Notes under the pieces: model-generated | Seen by the model: only the letters and a program-made list of their open reading frames with translations | Told to the model about the DNA's origin: nothing | The model's database searches: none | NCBI GenBank assembly: GCA_937901285.1 | Contig: CALCHI010000414.1 | Location: 1-19,601 of the forward strand | DNA from: UBA8437 sp003445035 | Lineage (GTDB): Bacteria > Planctomycetota > Planctomycetia > Planctomycetales > Planctomycetaceae | Length of the DNA: 19,601 nucleotides | Direction: 5' to 3' | Position numbers and translations under genes: made by a program | Shown here: piece by piece, positions 7,802 to 15,235 of the stretch | Layout of the letters: each line of letters starts with the position of its first letter | Numbering within the stretch: the first letter of the stretch is position 1

Positions 7802-9667
7802 GTGTCGATTGCCCCGTCCGAGTCGCGCCAGTCGGCCTCGATTCTTCCCGACGACAGTCCGGTGGACGAGTCGGCGACGAAGCAGCCGCGTAAGCGGAAG
7901 CGGCGGAAGAGCACCAGCCACCTGAAGTTGGTGCCTGAGACGCTTTCGGAACGTGAACGGATCAAGGCCGCGGCTGAACAATTTGCCGAGTCGCTGGACC
8001 GGGCTCAGCCGTTTGACAGTGCTCAACTGGAGACCTGGGGCCGGCAACTGCTTGAGGAGCTCGAGCTGCCCGAGAAGTTTCTCGGTTTTGCCGCCGTGCT
8101 GATCGGCAATTTTTTCTGGAAGCGGCAGTTCCTGTCGGTGCCGTTTGAGCGGCGGATGCTGCTGTTGCCGCACTGCCTGAAGCACGCTGAGGGTTGTCCG
8201 GCCGAGTACGACGAATTCGGCCTCGATTGTGATAAGTGCGGTGCCTGTTCGATCGCCGATTACAAGGTGCGAGCCGAGCAGTTGGGGTACAAGGTGTTGG
8301 TGGCCGAGGGGTCTCCGGTGGTGTTGAAGATCATCGTCGGCGGTCACGTCGACGGGATTCTCGGAGTTGCCTGTCTCAACGTGCTCGAGAAGGCGATCGA
8401 CAAGGTGCTGATCGCCGGTGTGCCCTCCTACGCCATCCCGCTGCACTCCGGTGACTGCAAGAACACGTCGCTGGACGAGTCGTGGGTCTGGGACGTTCTC
8501 GAGAAATACGAGCCATTGCCTGAACCGCTCACCAGTAGCTACCTGCCGTTGATCCGCGAGTCGAATCGTCTGTTCGATCAGGATTTCGAGCGGCTGTTGC
8601 CGCCGGTCCGCAGTCAGACTTCGCAGCAGGCGTTGACGCCGTTGGCCAAGACCGAGGAGATCGCTTACGACTGGTTGGCCCGCGGGGGCAAGCGATTCCG
8701 ACCGTTTATCACGTTGGCGGCCTACGATGCGATGACCGGTGGCGAGTCCCTGAAGTCGGCCCAACGCAATGGTGACGGTCTCGGGATGCCTGATTCGGTC
8801 TGTCGAGTGGCGATGGCGATCGAAGCGTTTCACAAGGCGTCGCTGGTGCATGACGACATCCAGGACGACGACCTGTTCCGTTACGGCCGCGAGACCCTGC
8901 ATCGAAAGTACGATCCCGGTACAGCGATCAACGTCGGCGATTACCTGATTGGGATCGGGTACCAACTGGTCAATTCGGCACGTAGCGAGGTGAGTGCCGA
9001 GATCACCTGTGATGTGCTGGACCGGATGGCCGCCGCCCACATCAAGCTCTGCGACGGCCAGGGGGCCGAGATGGCCTGGCACGAACAGGCCGCCGAGTCG
9101 ATCACGCTGCTCGACGTGCTTCAGATCTACGCGTTGAAAACCTCGCCCGCCTTCGAAGCGGCCCTGTATGCGGGCATGCGGATGGCCGGTGACGTGTCGG
9201 CCTACGAGGAGATGATCCCGTCGTTTTCACGTCAACTGGGTGTCGGCTTCCAGGTGCTCAATGACCTGAAAGACTGGCGTGGCGATGCCAACAACAAGTT
9301 GGTGCCCGGCCAGGACATGCTGGCCGGACGCCCGACGGTGATGCTGGCCCTGGCCTTCCAGGCTGCCGACGATCTGCAGCGTCAGCGGTTGCTCGATGTG
9401 TTCTCTGCCACCGACGTCGAGGACGAGATCCGCATGGACCGTCTGAAGGGGTTGCTGGTGGACTGCGGAGTGTTCGACCAGGCCGAGTTGCTGGTCGAGA
9501 AGGCCCGTGTGCGAGCCGAGTCGCTGGCGGACGACGTGGATGTCGAGCCGTTGCGGCGGTTGTTGTACTTCCTGGTCGACACGGTGCTGGCCGACGAGGA
9601 CGACGAGGCCGGTATCCCGGTGCCCACTCCCGAAGACGTGCTGCTGTCCCTGCCGGTGGCGCAGTAA
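7802..9667 (+). CDS. DUF116 domain fused to polyprenyl diphosphate synthase
   Basis: 621 residues in two parts. Residues 1-60 are basic and low in complexity (a KRKRRKS run). Residues about 60-245 match DUF116 as I know it: 'PHCLKHAEGCPAEYD' with Cys125 and Cys132, then Cys143-x2-Cys146-x2-Cys149, and later 'GVACLNVLEKAID', 'GVPSYAIPL' and 'SGDCKNTSLD'. The clustered Cys suggest metal or Fe-S binding; DUF116 has no function I can state. Residues about 265-600 are a trans-isoprenyl diphosphate synthase: 'GGKRFRP' (295-301), first Asp-rich motif D351-D-I-Q-D355 preceded by 'SLVH', and second motif N487-D-L-K-D491, where Asn replaces the usual first Asp. It would condense IPP with an allylic diphosphate; chain length is unclear. 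The start GTG is supported by AGGAG. Downstream of the cyclase by 25 bases, so precursor supply and cyclisation are probably co-expressed. Confidence 0.88.
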   Translation: MSIAPSESRQSASILPDDSPVDESATKQPRKRKRRKSTSHLKLVPETLSERERIKAAAEQFAESLDRAQPFDSAQLETWGRQLLEELELPEKFLGFAAVLIGNFFWKRQFLSVPFERRMLLLPHCLKHAEGCPAEYDEFGLDCDKCGACSIADYKVRAEQLGYKVLVAEGSPVVLKIIVGGHVDGILGVACLNVLEKAIDKVLIAGVPSYAIPLHSGDCKNTSLDESWVWDVLEKYEPLPEPLTSSYLPLIRESNRLFDQDFERLLPPVRSQTSQQALTPLAKTEEIAYDWLARGGKRFRPFITLAAYDAMTGGESLKSAQRNGDGLGMPDSVCRVAMAIEAFHKASLVHDDIQDDDLFRYGRETLHRKYDPGTAINVGDYLIGIGYQLVNSARSEVSAEITCDVLDRMAAAHIKLCDGQGAEMAWHEQAAESITLLDVLQIYALKTSPAFEAALYAGMRMAGDVSAYEEMIPSFSRQLGVGFQVLNDLKDWRGDANNKLVPGQDMLAGRPTVMLALAFQAADDLQRQRLLDVFSATDVEDEIRMDRLKGLLVDCGVFDQAELLVEKARVRAESLADDVDVEPLRRLLYFLVDTVLADEDDEAGIPVPTPEDVLLSLPVAQ

Positions 9668-9741
9668 ACCACGCCGCGGGTGACGTTGGAATCGCGGTGT
9701 TCCCGGATTCGTCGCGGTCGACGTTCTTCCGAGTTGGCTGG

Positions 9742-10302
9742 CTAGGCCAGCGGAAGAGGCTCGGGCCGGAGCAGGAACGGGAAGACGCGGACCGGCTGGC
9801 CGTCGGTGTCGAGTTCCTTGTAGGTCAACTGGGCGGCGCGGTCGGCGGCGAACTGCAGCATCGTCAGTTTCAGTCCGCAAAAGCGGTCGCTGTCGATCTC
9901 GGCCGCCACATCGGCGAACACCTCGCCCGAGGAGGCCGCGTGACGTCGCACTCCGTGGATGCTGTTTTCGCGAACCTTCAGCCCGGCCGCGGCCAGTTTG
10001 AAGAGACCCTTGAGGAATCGACCGATGAGGTCTTCGGGATCAGAGACCTTCAACAGCTTGTCGAGCTCCTCGTGGGCCTCCCAGTAGTAACCCGCGTTGA
10101 ACAGGTCGATGGCCAACAGGAAACTGCGGTTGTCGGCCCAGGCGTCGTCGGAGAGCGGCCTGGATGTCGGACCCTTCTTCTTGTAGCTGTGTCCCTCGGG
10201 ATGACGGTAGGGGTGCGGAGTCGTCGATCCGGGAATGAAGGTGTAGGCGGGCAGGTCAACCGGCGGCAGAAGCCGGGGAGAGTCCTTGAGTGTCTCGACC
10301 AT
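9742..10302 (-). CDS. DUF309 family protein
   Basis: 186 residues from the preferred start. The C-terminal half is a DUF309 helical domain: 'DLFNAGYYWEAHEELDKLL' with the family's conserved H-E pair, then 'RFLKGLFKLAAAGLK'. The N-terminal half is Pro/His-rich ('YTFIPGSTTPHPYRHPEGHSY'), which I associate with planctomycete members. ATG 10302 is favoured because AGGAG lies about 12 bases upstream and the preceding codons are low-complexity. The same frame continues up to an ATG at 10458 with no Shine-Dalgarno, which would add 52 residues. The function of DUF309 is unknown. It is convergent with the polyprenyl synthase gene (74-base gap) and lies downstream of the SufE-like gene on the same strand. 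Confidence 0.8.
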   Translation of the reverse strand: MVETLKDSPRLLPPVDLPAYTFIPGSTTPHPYRHPEGHSYKKKGPTSRPLSDDAWADNRSFLLAIDLFNAGYYWEAHEELDKLLKVSDPEDLIGRFLKGLFKLAAAGLKVRENSIHGVRRHAASSGEVFADVAAEIDSDRFCGLKLTMLQFAADRAAQLTYKELDTDGQPVRVFPFLLRPEPLPLA

Positions 10303-10552
10303 CGGTGATTCGGGCTCCTGTGAGTCGACCGGGACCCGGGCGAGCGACGCTCCGGGGCGACTGGATGGGGTGAGTCGACGAGGTTGGATTCGCGGCAGGA
10401 AGAGATTGATGCTGTCGAGTGTGGAGTGAGAGGCATCAACCAACAGGACATCTAGCATAGCGGATTTGCCAAGTGATTCACGGTTCGTTCCCGTGAAACT
10501 GGGACGAATCCGACCGAGAATTTTGGTGGCGCGGGCAGGTCGGGTTTTTCGG

Positions 10553-10972
10553 TCAGGCGGACTGTGCGGCTCGGGTCCGCCGCTTGATAGCGGCCACCAG
10601 ACCGCGGGCTCCTCGCTGCCGGGTCATTCCCAGGGTTTCACCCAGTCCCAGGGGTTCCAGCACGTCGTCGGGCATCGCCAGCACGTCGGTAGCATGTGAT
10701 CCATTGATTCCCTCGATCAACAACGCCACCAGCCCGCGAATGGTCGGCGACTGGCGAGGGACCAGGGCTTCGACTGTCACGAGGCCGTCATCGACGTCGA
10801 CCCAGAGGTCGACGGCCGTCTGACATTCGAGGACGCGGCAGTCGCGAGGCGGGGGAACGTCGCAGCGGGGAGCCGAGAGCTCCGGGAGGGTGTCGGAGAA
10901 CTCGATCAGCAGCTCGAGCCGCTCCCGGGGTTCGAGTCCGTCGAATTCGGCGAACAGTGGTTCGAGCTTCAC
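10553..10972 (-). CDS. SufE-like Fe-S assembly sulfur acceptor
   Basis: 139 residues matching the SufE family, which accepts persulfide sulfur from a cysteine desulfurase (SufS) in the cytoplasm. The acceptor region 'DCRVLECQTAVDLWV' places Cys50 where E. coli SufE has Cys51. The usual 'GCQS' is here 'ECQT'. 'IRGLVALLIEGINGSHATDVL' matches the conserved SufE helix, and 'LGMTRQRGARGL' the C-terminal segment. The start is GTG at 10972, with GAAGGTG a few bases upstream. It overlaps the stop of the DUF1569-like gene by four bases (GTGA). No sufS or sufBCD is in the window, so this is an isolated copy. It might help mature the Fe-S proteins encoded nearby, but that is only a suggestion from proximity. 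Confidence 0.85.
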   Translation of the reverse strand: MKLEPLFAEFDGLEPRERLELLIEFSDTLPELSAPRCDVPPPRDCRVLECQTAVDLWVDVDDGLVTVEALVPRQSPTIRGLVALLIEGINGSHATDVLAMPDDVLEPLGLGETLGMTRQRGARGLVAAIKRRTRAAQSA

Positions 10973-11451
10973 CCGGCTTCACCTTCATCCTGTGGCACCA
11001 CGAAACTCATGTGCAATTCGGCGTGACGCAGGTGCAGGGCCAACCATTCGCGGTCGCTCATACGGCCCAGATACGGATGCAGAGCCGTGGGTGGAGTGGT
11101 CAACAGCCGTTGGGCGGCGGCTTCGAGATGCTCGCAGGCGTTCCGGAGTTCGATTTCCGGCTCTGGCAGATAGCTGCTGGCCCGTCGCGGCAGGTTGACT
11201 CCGGGTTTCATCTTCGTCGTCAGCAGCCGATTCTTCACAAACGCCGCCGCCAGTGTCCGCACCAGCCAGTTGGATCGGAACGAGAACCCGTCGATCGAAC
11301 TGTCGATGGCGCGGGCGAGGTGTTCCAGGATCTGGGCGAAGCTCCAATTTCCCAGCGTGGTCACTTCGACGTCGATCAGTCGTTGGACGTCATCAAGAAA
11401 GTCCTGCAACGTTCCGTAGACGATCTCGCGTCGTTGAATGACGGTGGTCAT
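10969..11451 (-). CDS. DUF1569 / DinB-superfamily protein
   Basis: 160 residues, soluble and helical. 'LGNWSFAQILEHLARAID' near residues 33-50 and 'HPYLGRMSDREWLALHLRHAELHMSFV' near the C-terminus are typical of DUF1569, a branch of the DinB/YfiT four-helix superfamily whose members often bind a metal through three His. His44 and the HxxxLH-type histidines are in the right places. Activity is unknown; some relatives are thiol-dependent transferases. The ATG is at 11451. The 3' end overlaps the SufE-like gene by four bases, so the two are translationally coupled. The MFS gene diverges from it across 143 bases. Confidence 0.8.
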   Translation of the reverse strand: MTTVIQRREIVYGTLQDFLDDVQRLIDVEVTTLGNWSFAQILEHLARAIDSSIDGFSFRSNWLVRTLAAAFVKNRLLTTKMKPGVNLPRRASSYLPEPEIELRNACEHLEAAAQRLLTTPPTALHPYLGRMSDREWLALHLRHAELHMSFVVPQDEGEAG

Positions 11452-11520
11452 GGCGAGCGTTGTGGTGGAGGTCCCGAGTGGCGGTCGATCACCGGGCCAT
11501 TGTGGAGCAGTCGACTCCGG

Positions 11521-11549
11521 GCGACAAGGCCGTCGGGTTCACCTATACT
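11521..11549 (+). promoter_or_regulatory. Candidate sigma70-type promoter for MFS gene
   Basis: TATACT at 11544-11549 is a good -10 box, and GCGACA at 11521-11526 matches four of six -35 positions with a 17-base spacer. Transcription would start near 11556, about 40 bases before the ATG at 11595. This also argues against the longer reading from 11460. Confidence 0.35.
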
Positions 11550-11594
11550 GGCACGCTTCGCGCCGATACGGTCACGTTTCAATCTGCGGCTCAC

Positions 11595-13001
11595 ATGAGC
11601 GATCCAGGCAATTCCACCGAGTGTTCCGACGAGGATGGGGCAGCGGTGCCGGATTTGCCTTCCGACCAACCGTCGGACTCGGGACGCCGGCGGGGATTGG
11701 TGACACGGGTTCTCGAGCGGTTCCCTGAGGCGAGTCGACGACCACTGCTTTGTGAGTCGGCCTACAACGTCGGCAACGGGGCCTATTACTCGCTCAACCT
11801 GCTGGTGCCGGTCGTTCTCGAGACGATCCTCAACGGCACTGTCCTGCATCTGGCGGTGTTCTGGTCCATCGCACACGGTAGCAGCATGCTCAGTCCGCTC
11901 GTCGGATTCGCCGCTCGGTTTGTTCCCATGAAGCTGCTGGTTGTCGTCCCGAACTTCGTTACGGTGACCTGCTTACTGGGTGTTGTGGTCAACCCGACCA
12001 CGCTCGAGAACGCCACCTGGTTCACCATCGTGATGGCTGCCGCATTCGTGGTTCGGGTGTTTCCGCGGACCGGCGAGATGAACATGTACCGCGTGTTGTA
12101 CCCCACCACGCACCGCGGTGCCGCCGTGGGCGTTCTCAAGGCGATCATGGCCGTCTCGGCCCTGTCGATCACCGCGGCCGGGTACTTGTGGTTCAATTAC
12201 CAGGAATCGCTCTACTGGGTTCTGTTCCTGGGAGTGGCCGGGTTGCTGTTGGCCGGTTCGCTGTTTTACGGAGCGATTCCCGTTCGTCCAGACGACTCGA
12301 TGGCGGTGACAGGATCCGGTTCCTCGCTGGTCGCGTTCGCCAGGGGGCTGAAGGTGTTTTTTACCGACCGTCGGTTCCTGCTGTACCAGATCGGCTTTTC
12401 TTTCGCCGGAACGGCCAACCACATGGTCTTCTGGATGGTGCCGAATCTCTGTACGAGGTATCTCGGCCTGGGGGATGAGGGAACGCGTTTCATTTCGGCA
12501 CTGATGCCGGCGCTGCTGGTGACGTTTTCGGCACCTTTCTGGGGGCGGTACCTTGACCGGGTCAACCCGATGATCGGTCGCGCCACGTTCAACGTGCTGC
12601 AGGGGATCGCGTTCGTGCTGTTTGCCGTCGGTGGTCTCTCGGGGATGGTCTGGCTGGTTGTGATTGCAGCCCTGTTCCACGGGGTGAGCGCCGGAGGGAG
12701 CGCGGTCAACTGGCTGACCGGAAGCCTGTACTTCGCCGGTCGTGACCGCGTGTCGCTCTACAACGCCGTCCACGTTGGACTGACCGGGCTGCGGGGATTT
12801 TTGGGCCCCCTGGCGGGTGTGGTGCTCTACGAGAGTGGGGCTCTTGGCTACGGAGATCTCACCGTCACCGGATTGTCCCTGGGGCCACACACGTTCTGGG
12901 TCGCCTCCGGTCTCAGTTTCCTGGGGGCGGTCACGATGTTCTGGCAGGGCGTTACCGACACCGGACCCCGGGATGAACACGCCGAGACGAAGTCGACCTG
13001 A
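11595..13001 (+). CDS. MFS-type transporter, substrate unknown
   Basis: 468 residues with about 12 hydrophobic segments in two halves joined by a polar loop near the middle ('RPDDSMAVTGSGSS'), the usual major facilitator layout. The first 45 residues are acidic and Ser-rich (MSDPGNSTECSDEDG), followed by a basic stretch just before helix 1. 'GRYLDRVNPMIGR' in the second half resembles the MFS loop motif G-x-x-x-D-R. I recognise no substrate family. ATG 11595 is chosen because it follows a candidate promoter and an acidic cytoplasmic N-terminus is plausible; the frame is open back to 11460, but those residues look like non-coding translation. It is convergent with cdsA (27-base gap), in which I see no terminator hairpin. 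Confidence 0.8.
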   Translation: MSDPGNSTECSDEDGAAVPDLPSDQPSDSGRRRGLVTRVLERFPEASRRPLLCESAYNVGNGAYYSLNLLVPVVLETILNGTVLHLAVFWSIAHGSSMLSPLVGFAARFVPMKLLVVVPNFVTVTCLLGVVVNPTTLENATWFTIVMAAAFVVRVFPRTGEMNMYRVLYPTTHRGAAVGVLKAIMAVSALSITAAGYLWFNYQESLYWVLFLGVAGLLLAGSLFYGAIPVRPDDSMAVTGSGSSLVAFARGLKVFFTDRRFLLYQIGFSFAGTANHMVFWMVPNLCTRYLGLGDEGTRFISALMPALLVTFSAPFWGRYLDRVNPMIGRATFNVLQGIAFVLFAVGGLSGMVWLVVIAALFHGVSAGGSAVNWLTGSLYFAGRDRVSLYNAVHVGLTGLRGFLGPLAGVVLYESGALGYGDLTVTGLSLGPHTFWVASGLSFLGAVTMFWQGVTDTGPRDEHAETKST

Positions 13002-13028
13002 GACCGTCCGGCGAGTCATCTGCTGCGG

Positions 13029-13943
13029 TTAGGCGGCCAGGCCCGGAGGCCAGAGAGTCCAGAAAAGCCAGGCGATTGGGCCGGCGTACAGGACGCTGTC
13101 GAGCAGATCCAGCGCTCCTCCCATTCCCGGGAACAGCGCCGCTGAGTCCTTCACCTCCGCATCACGCTTCATCAACGACTCGCAGAGATCTCCGATCAGT
13201 CCGGCCACTCCGATCACGGCTCCGTAGAGGGCTGCCCAAAGCCACACGGGAGGGCCAGAGGCGGCTTGCAACGATCCGGTGTCGAAGGCTGTCCGACCCC
13301 ATTCCAGCCACGCCACGGCCCCCAGGGCCGCCCCCAGCACCGCTCCTAACGCTCCCATCCAGGTCTTGCCGGGGCTGAGCCTGGGGTGGAGCTTCTTACG
13401 GCCGAAGAGTCGACCCAGCGTGTAGGCTCCTGTGTCTCCCATCTTGGCGGCGGCCACCAGGGATCCCAGTGCCAGGTATCCCAGTTCCGGCCCGGGCGTC
13501 CACCGAAGCTGGACCGTGACAACCAGCAGGAATCCGGTGTAGACGACCACCAGCACGTCGCCAGCCAGGCCCCCGAGACTGGAACCGGGTTCACGGAACC
13601 GCAGGGCATGAACCAGCAGCAGCACCAGAACCACGATCGACAGGGCTCCCGCCACGCGTTCCAGCGGGGTTCCTCCGGCCAGGCAATCGCAGACACTTTC
13701 CCATAACTCGTCTGACCATCCCGCGATGATCAGCACCACTGCGCCGATTCCCGCCAGGGGCCACGAGGCCTGCAGATCACGACGGTGGAGCAACTGCACC
13801 AACTCGAAGGCCAGTCGCACGGCGAGCACCGTTACCAGGATCAGCAGCACCGGTGCCCGAGCACCGAGTTGATGATCCCAGGCGAACAGGCCGACCAGCG
13901 AAGGGATCAGCAGCGACGAAACCAGCAGACGTTGTCGGAGCAT
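13029..13943 (-). CDS. cdsA: Phosphatidate cytidylyltransferase (CDP-diglyceride synthase)
   Basis: 304 residues, about eight membrane helices. It makes CDP-diacylglycerol from phosphatidate and CTP in the inner membrane. 'GDTGAYTLGRLFGRKKLHPRLSPGKTWMG' marks the catalytic half, split here as 'GDTGAYTLGRLFGRKK' and 'LSPGKTWMG'. The C-terminal signature is 'SLMKRDAEVKDSAALFPGMG' followed by 'GALDLLDS'. Two signature positions differ from the classic PROSITE pattern: His before GG is Met, and Arg in the D-R-x-D part is Leu. Pattern and position after uppS keep the call firm. I use ATG 13943, 31 bases after the uppS stop; a TTG at 14015 in the same frame would overlap uppS and add 24 polar residues. 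It is the third gene of the csrA-like/uppS/cdsA operon. Confidence 0.88.
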   Translation of the reverse strand: MLRQRLLVSSLLIPSLVGLFAWDHQLGARAPVLLILVTVLAVRLAFELVQLLHRRDLQASWPLAGIGAVVLIIAGWSDELWESVCDCLAGGTPLERVAGALSIVVLVLLLVHALRFREPGSSLGGLAGDVLVVVYTGFLLVVTVQLRWTPGPELGYLALGSLVAAAKMGDTGAYTLGRLFGRKKLHPRLSPGKTWMGALGAVLGAALGAVAWLEWGRTAFDTGSLQAASGPPVWLWAALYGAVIGVAGLIGDLCESLMKRDAEVKDSAALFPGMGGALDLLDSVLYAGPIAWLFWTLWPPGLAA

Positions 13944-13974
13944 GGTGAACGGGGAGCCCTGGAGAACTGTGGCC

Positions 13975-14736
13975 TCACTCGGCGAGTCCGCCGAAGCGGC
14001 GTTGTCGGGAGGCAAAGTCGTGGAAGGCCTCGAAGAGGTCGTCCCGGCGGAATTCGGGCCAGCACTTCGAAGTGACCCATATCTCGGCGTAACTGATTTG
14101 CCAGAGCAGGAAATTGCTGATCCTCATCTCGCCGGCGGTGCGGATCAGCAGATCGGGATCACTCATGCCGGCGGTGTAGAGGTGCGAGGAGATGGTCTCC
14201 TCGTTGATGCTCTCCGGAGCCAGTGATCCGTCGGCGACATCGCGGGCGATGTCCTGGACCGCGTCGACAAGTTCGCCCCGGCTGCCGTAGTTGACCGCCA
14301 GGCACAATCGCATGCCCCGGTTGGAACGGCTGCATTCGACGGTTTTCGCGACCTCCTTGAGGACCTTGTCACTCAGTCCCTCGGTGCGACCGATCATGGT
14401 GAATTGCAGGTCCTGTCGCATGATCTCCGAGCGTTCCTCGATGACGTACTGCTCGAGCAGTCGCATCAGCATCTCGAGTTCGCGTCGCGGGCGTTTCCAG
14501 TTCTCACTGGAAAGGCAGAACAGCGTCAGTTGTTCGATGCCTTCGAGTTCGACACAGGCCTCGATCACGGCTCGCACGCTCTTGGCCCCACGCCGGTGTC
14601 CTTCGGCGCGAGGCAGTCGTCGTGCCTGGGCCCAGCGGCCGTTGCCGTCCATGATCACCGCGATGTGGCGGGGCAATGAACCACGCGGCAACCCCAGTTC
14701 TTCGAGCGCGCTGGGGGTTGTCTTGGTGGCGGCCAC
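13975..14736 (-). CDS. uppS: Isoprenyl (undecaprenyl) diphosphate synthase, cis-type
   Basis: 253 residues. It condenses IPP with farnesyl diphosphate in cis to form the C55 carrier for peptidoglycan and other envelope polymers. 'HIAVIMDGNGRWA' holds catalytic Asp30. 'LSSENWKRP' (75-83) and the C-terminal 'DLLIRTAGEMRISNFLLWQ' and 'YAEIWVTSKCWPEF' are classic. RTSGE is RTAGE here, a mild change. The start is GTG at 14736 with AGGA nine bases upstream. It lies 24 bases after the csrA-like gene and 31 before cdsA on the same strand. This cis-prenyltransferase is unrelated in fold to the trans-type synthase at 7802-9667. Confidence 0.95.
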   Translation of the reverse strand: MAATKTTPSALEELGLPRGSLPRHIAVIMDGNGRWAQARRLPRAEGHRRGAKSVRAVIEACVELEGIEQLTLFCLSSENWKRPRRELEMLMRLLEQYVIEERSEIMRQDLQFTMIGRTEGLSDKVLKEVAKTVECSRSNRGMRLCLAVNYGSRGELVDAVQDIARDVADGSLAPESINEETISSHLYTAGMSDPDLLIRTAGEMRISNFLLWQISYAEIWVTSKCWPEFRRDDLFEAFHDFASRQRRFGGLAE

Positions 14737-14760
14737 GTGACGATTCCTCGCCGGGCCGGG

Positions 14761-14949
14761 CTACTGCAACTGCAGCTCGGCGGCTGGCTCGACCGACTCG
14801 CAGAACAAGGTCTCTTCGCGGTACGAAGGTGTCTCGTTGGGCGAGGAAATTCCCAGGCGGACATGAGTCTGCTGGACATCCAACACCGTGACCGAGATCT
14901 CGTGATCGATGACCAGTCCTTCGTTGACGCGACAGGAGACGACTTGCAT
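14761..14949 (-). CDS. csrA: CsrA-like RNA-binding regulator with altered residues
   Basis: 62 residues matching CsrA from end to end: 'MQVVSCRVNEGLVI', 'ISVTVLDVQQTHVRLGI', 'SPNETPSYREETLF'. CsrA dimers bind GGA motifs in mRNA leaders and change translation or stability. Arg44 in 'YREE', a main RNA contact in E. coli CsrA, is kept. Position 6, Arg in E. coli, is Cys, and the usual G-E at 9-10 is N-E. So it is a CsrA relative whose RNA affinity or partner may differ. ATG 14949 has AGGA nine bases upstream. It is the first gene of an operon with uppS and cdsA. The 286 bases upstream (14950-15235), shared with the divergent dehydrogenase gene, hold a lone TTGACA at 15138-15143 without a matching -10. 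Confidence 0.82.
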   Translation of the reverse strand: MQVVSCRVNEGLVIDHEISVTVLDVQQTHVRLGISSPNETPSYREETLFCESVEPAAELQLQ

Positions 14950-15235
14950 GACGGGCGGTCCTGTGTGGCTGGAGGAAGCCGTGTTGGCGGTGATCGGCGG
15001 ATAAACCGGAGGGCGATGAAGATGCCCCAGAAGTGCAACGAGGCATCATTGTGACGGGGGAAGGGGTGTGGGGCAAGTTGGACTCGGACGGATTCGCGAG
15101 GAATCATTCGGCCGGAAAATAATCTGGTGACGTCGGGTTGACATTCCTCTTCTGAGGGCTCCTCGCGGACTCGCACACGCGACGTCGGTTCGCCAGAATG
15201 GCCCGGCCCGTTCCCCAGCCCGGAGTGCCGCATCA

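Noticed and set aside
7691..9082. 463-codon minus-strand frame opposite the DUF116-prenyl synthase gene
   Set aside because: Antisense shadow; no domain and no ribosome binding site noted.
9737..9751. GCTGGC-TAG-GCCAGC hairpin between convergent genes, considered as a terminator
   Set aside because: Only six base pairs, a three-base loop containing the DUF309 stop, and no U-run on either strand.
9697..10308. Plus-strand open frame opposite the DUF309 gene
   Set aside because: The minus strand encodes a recognisable DUF309 domain; this frame has none.
15138..15143. TTGACA, a perfect -35 box upstream of the D-2-hydroxyacid dehydrogenase gene
   Set aside because: At 16-18 bases spacing only GC-rich sequence follows, so no -10 box supports a promoter.
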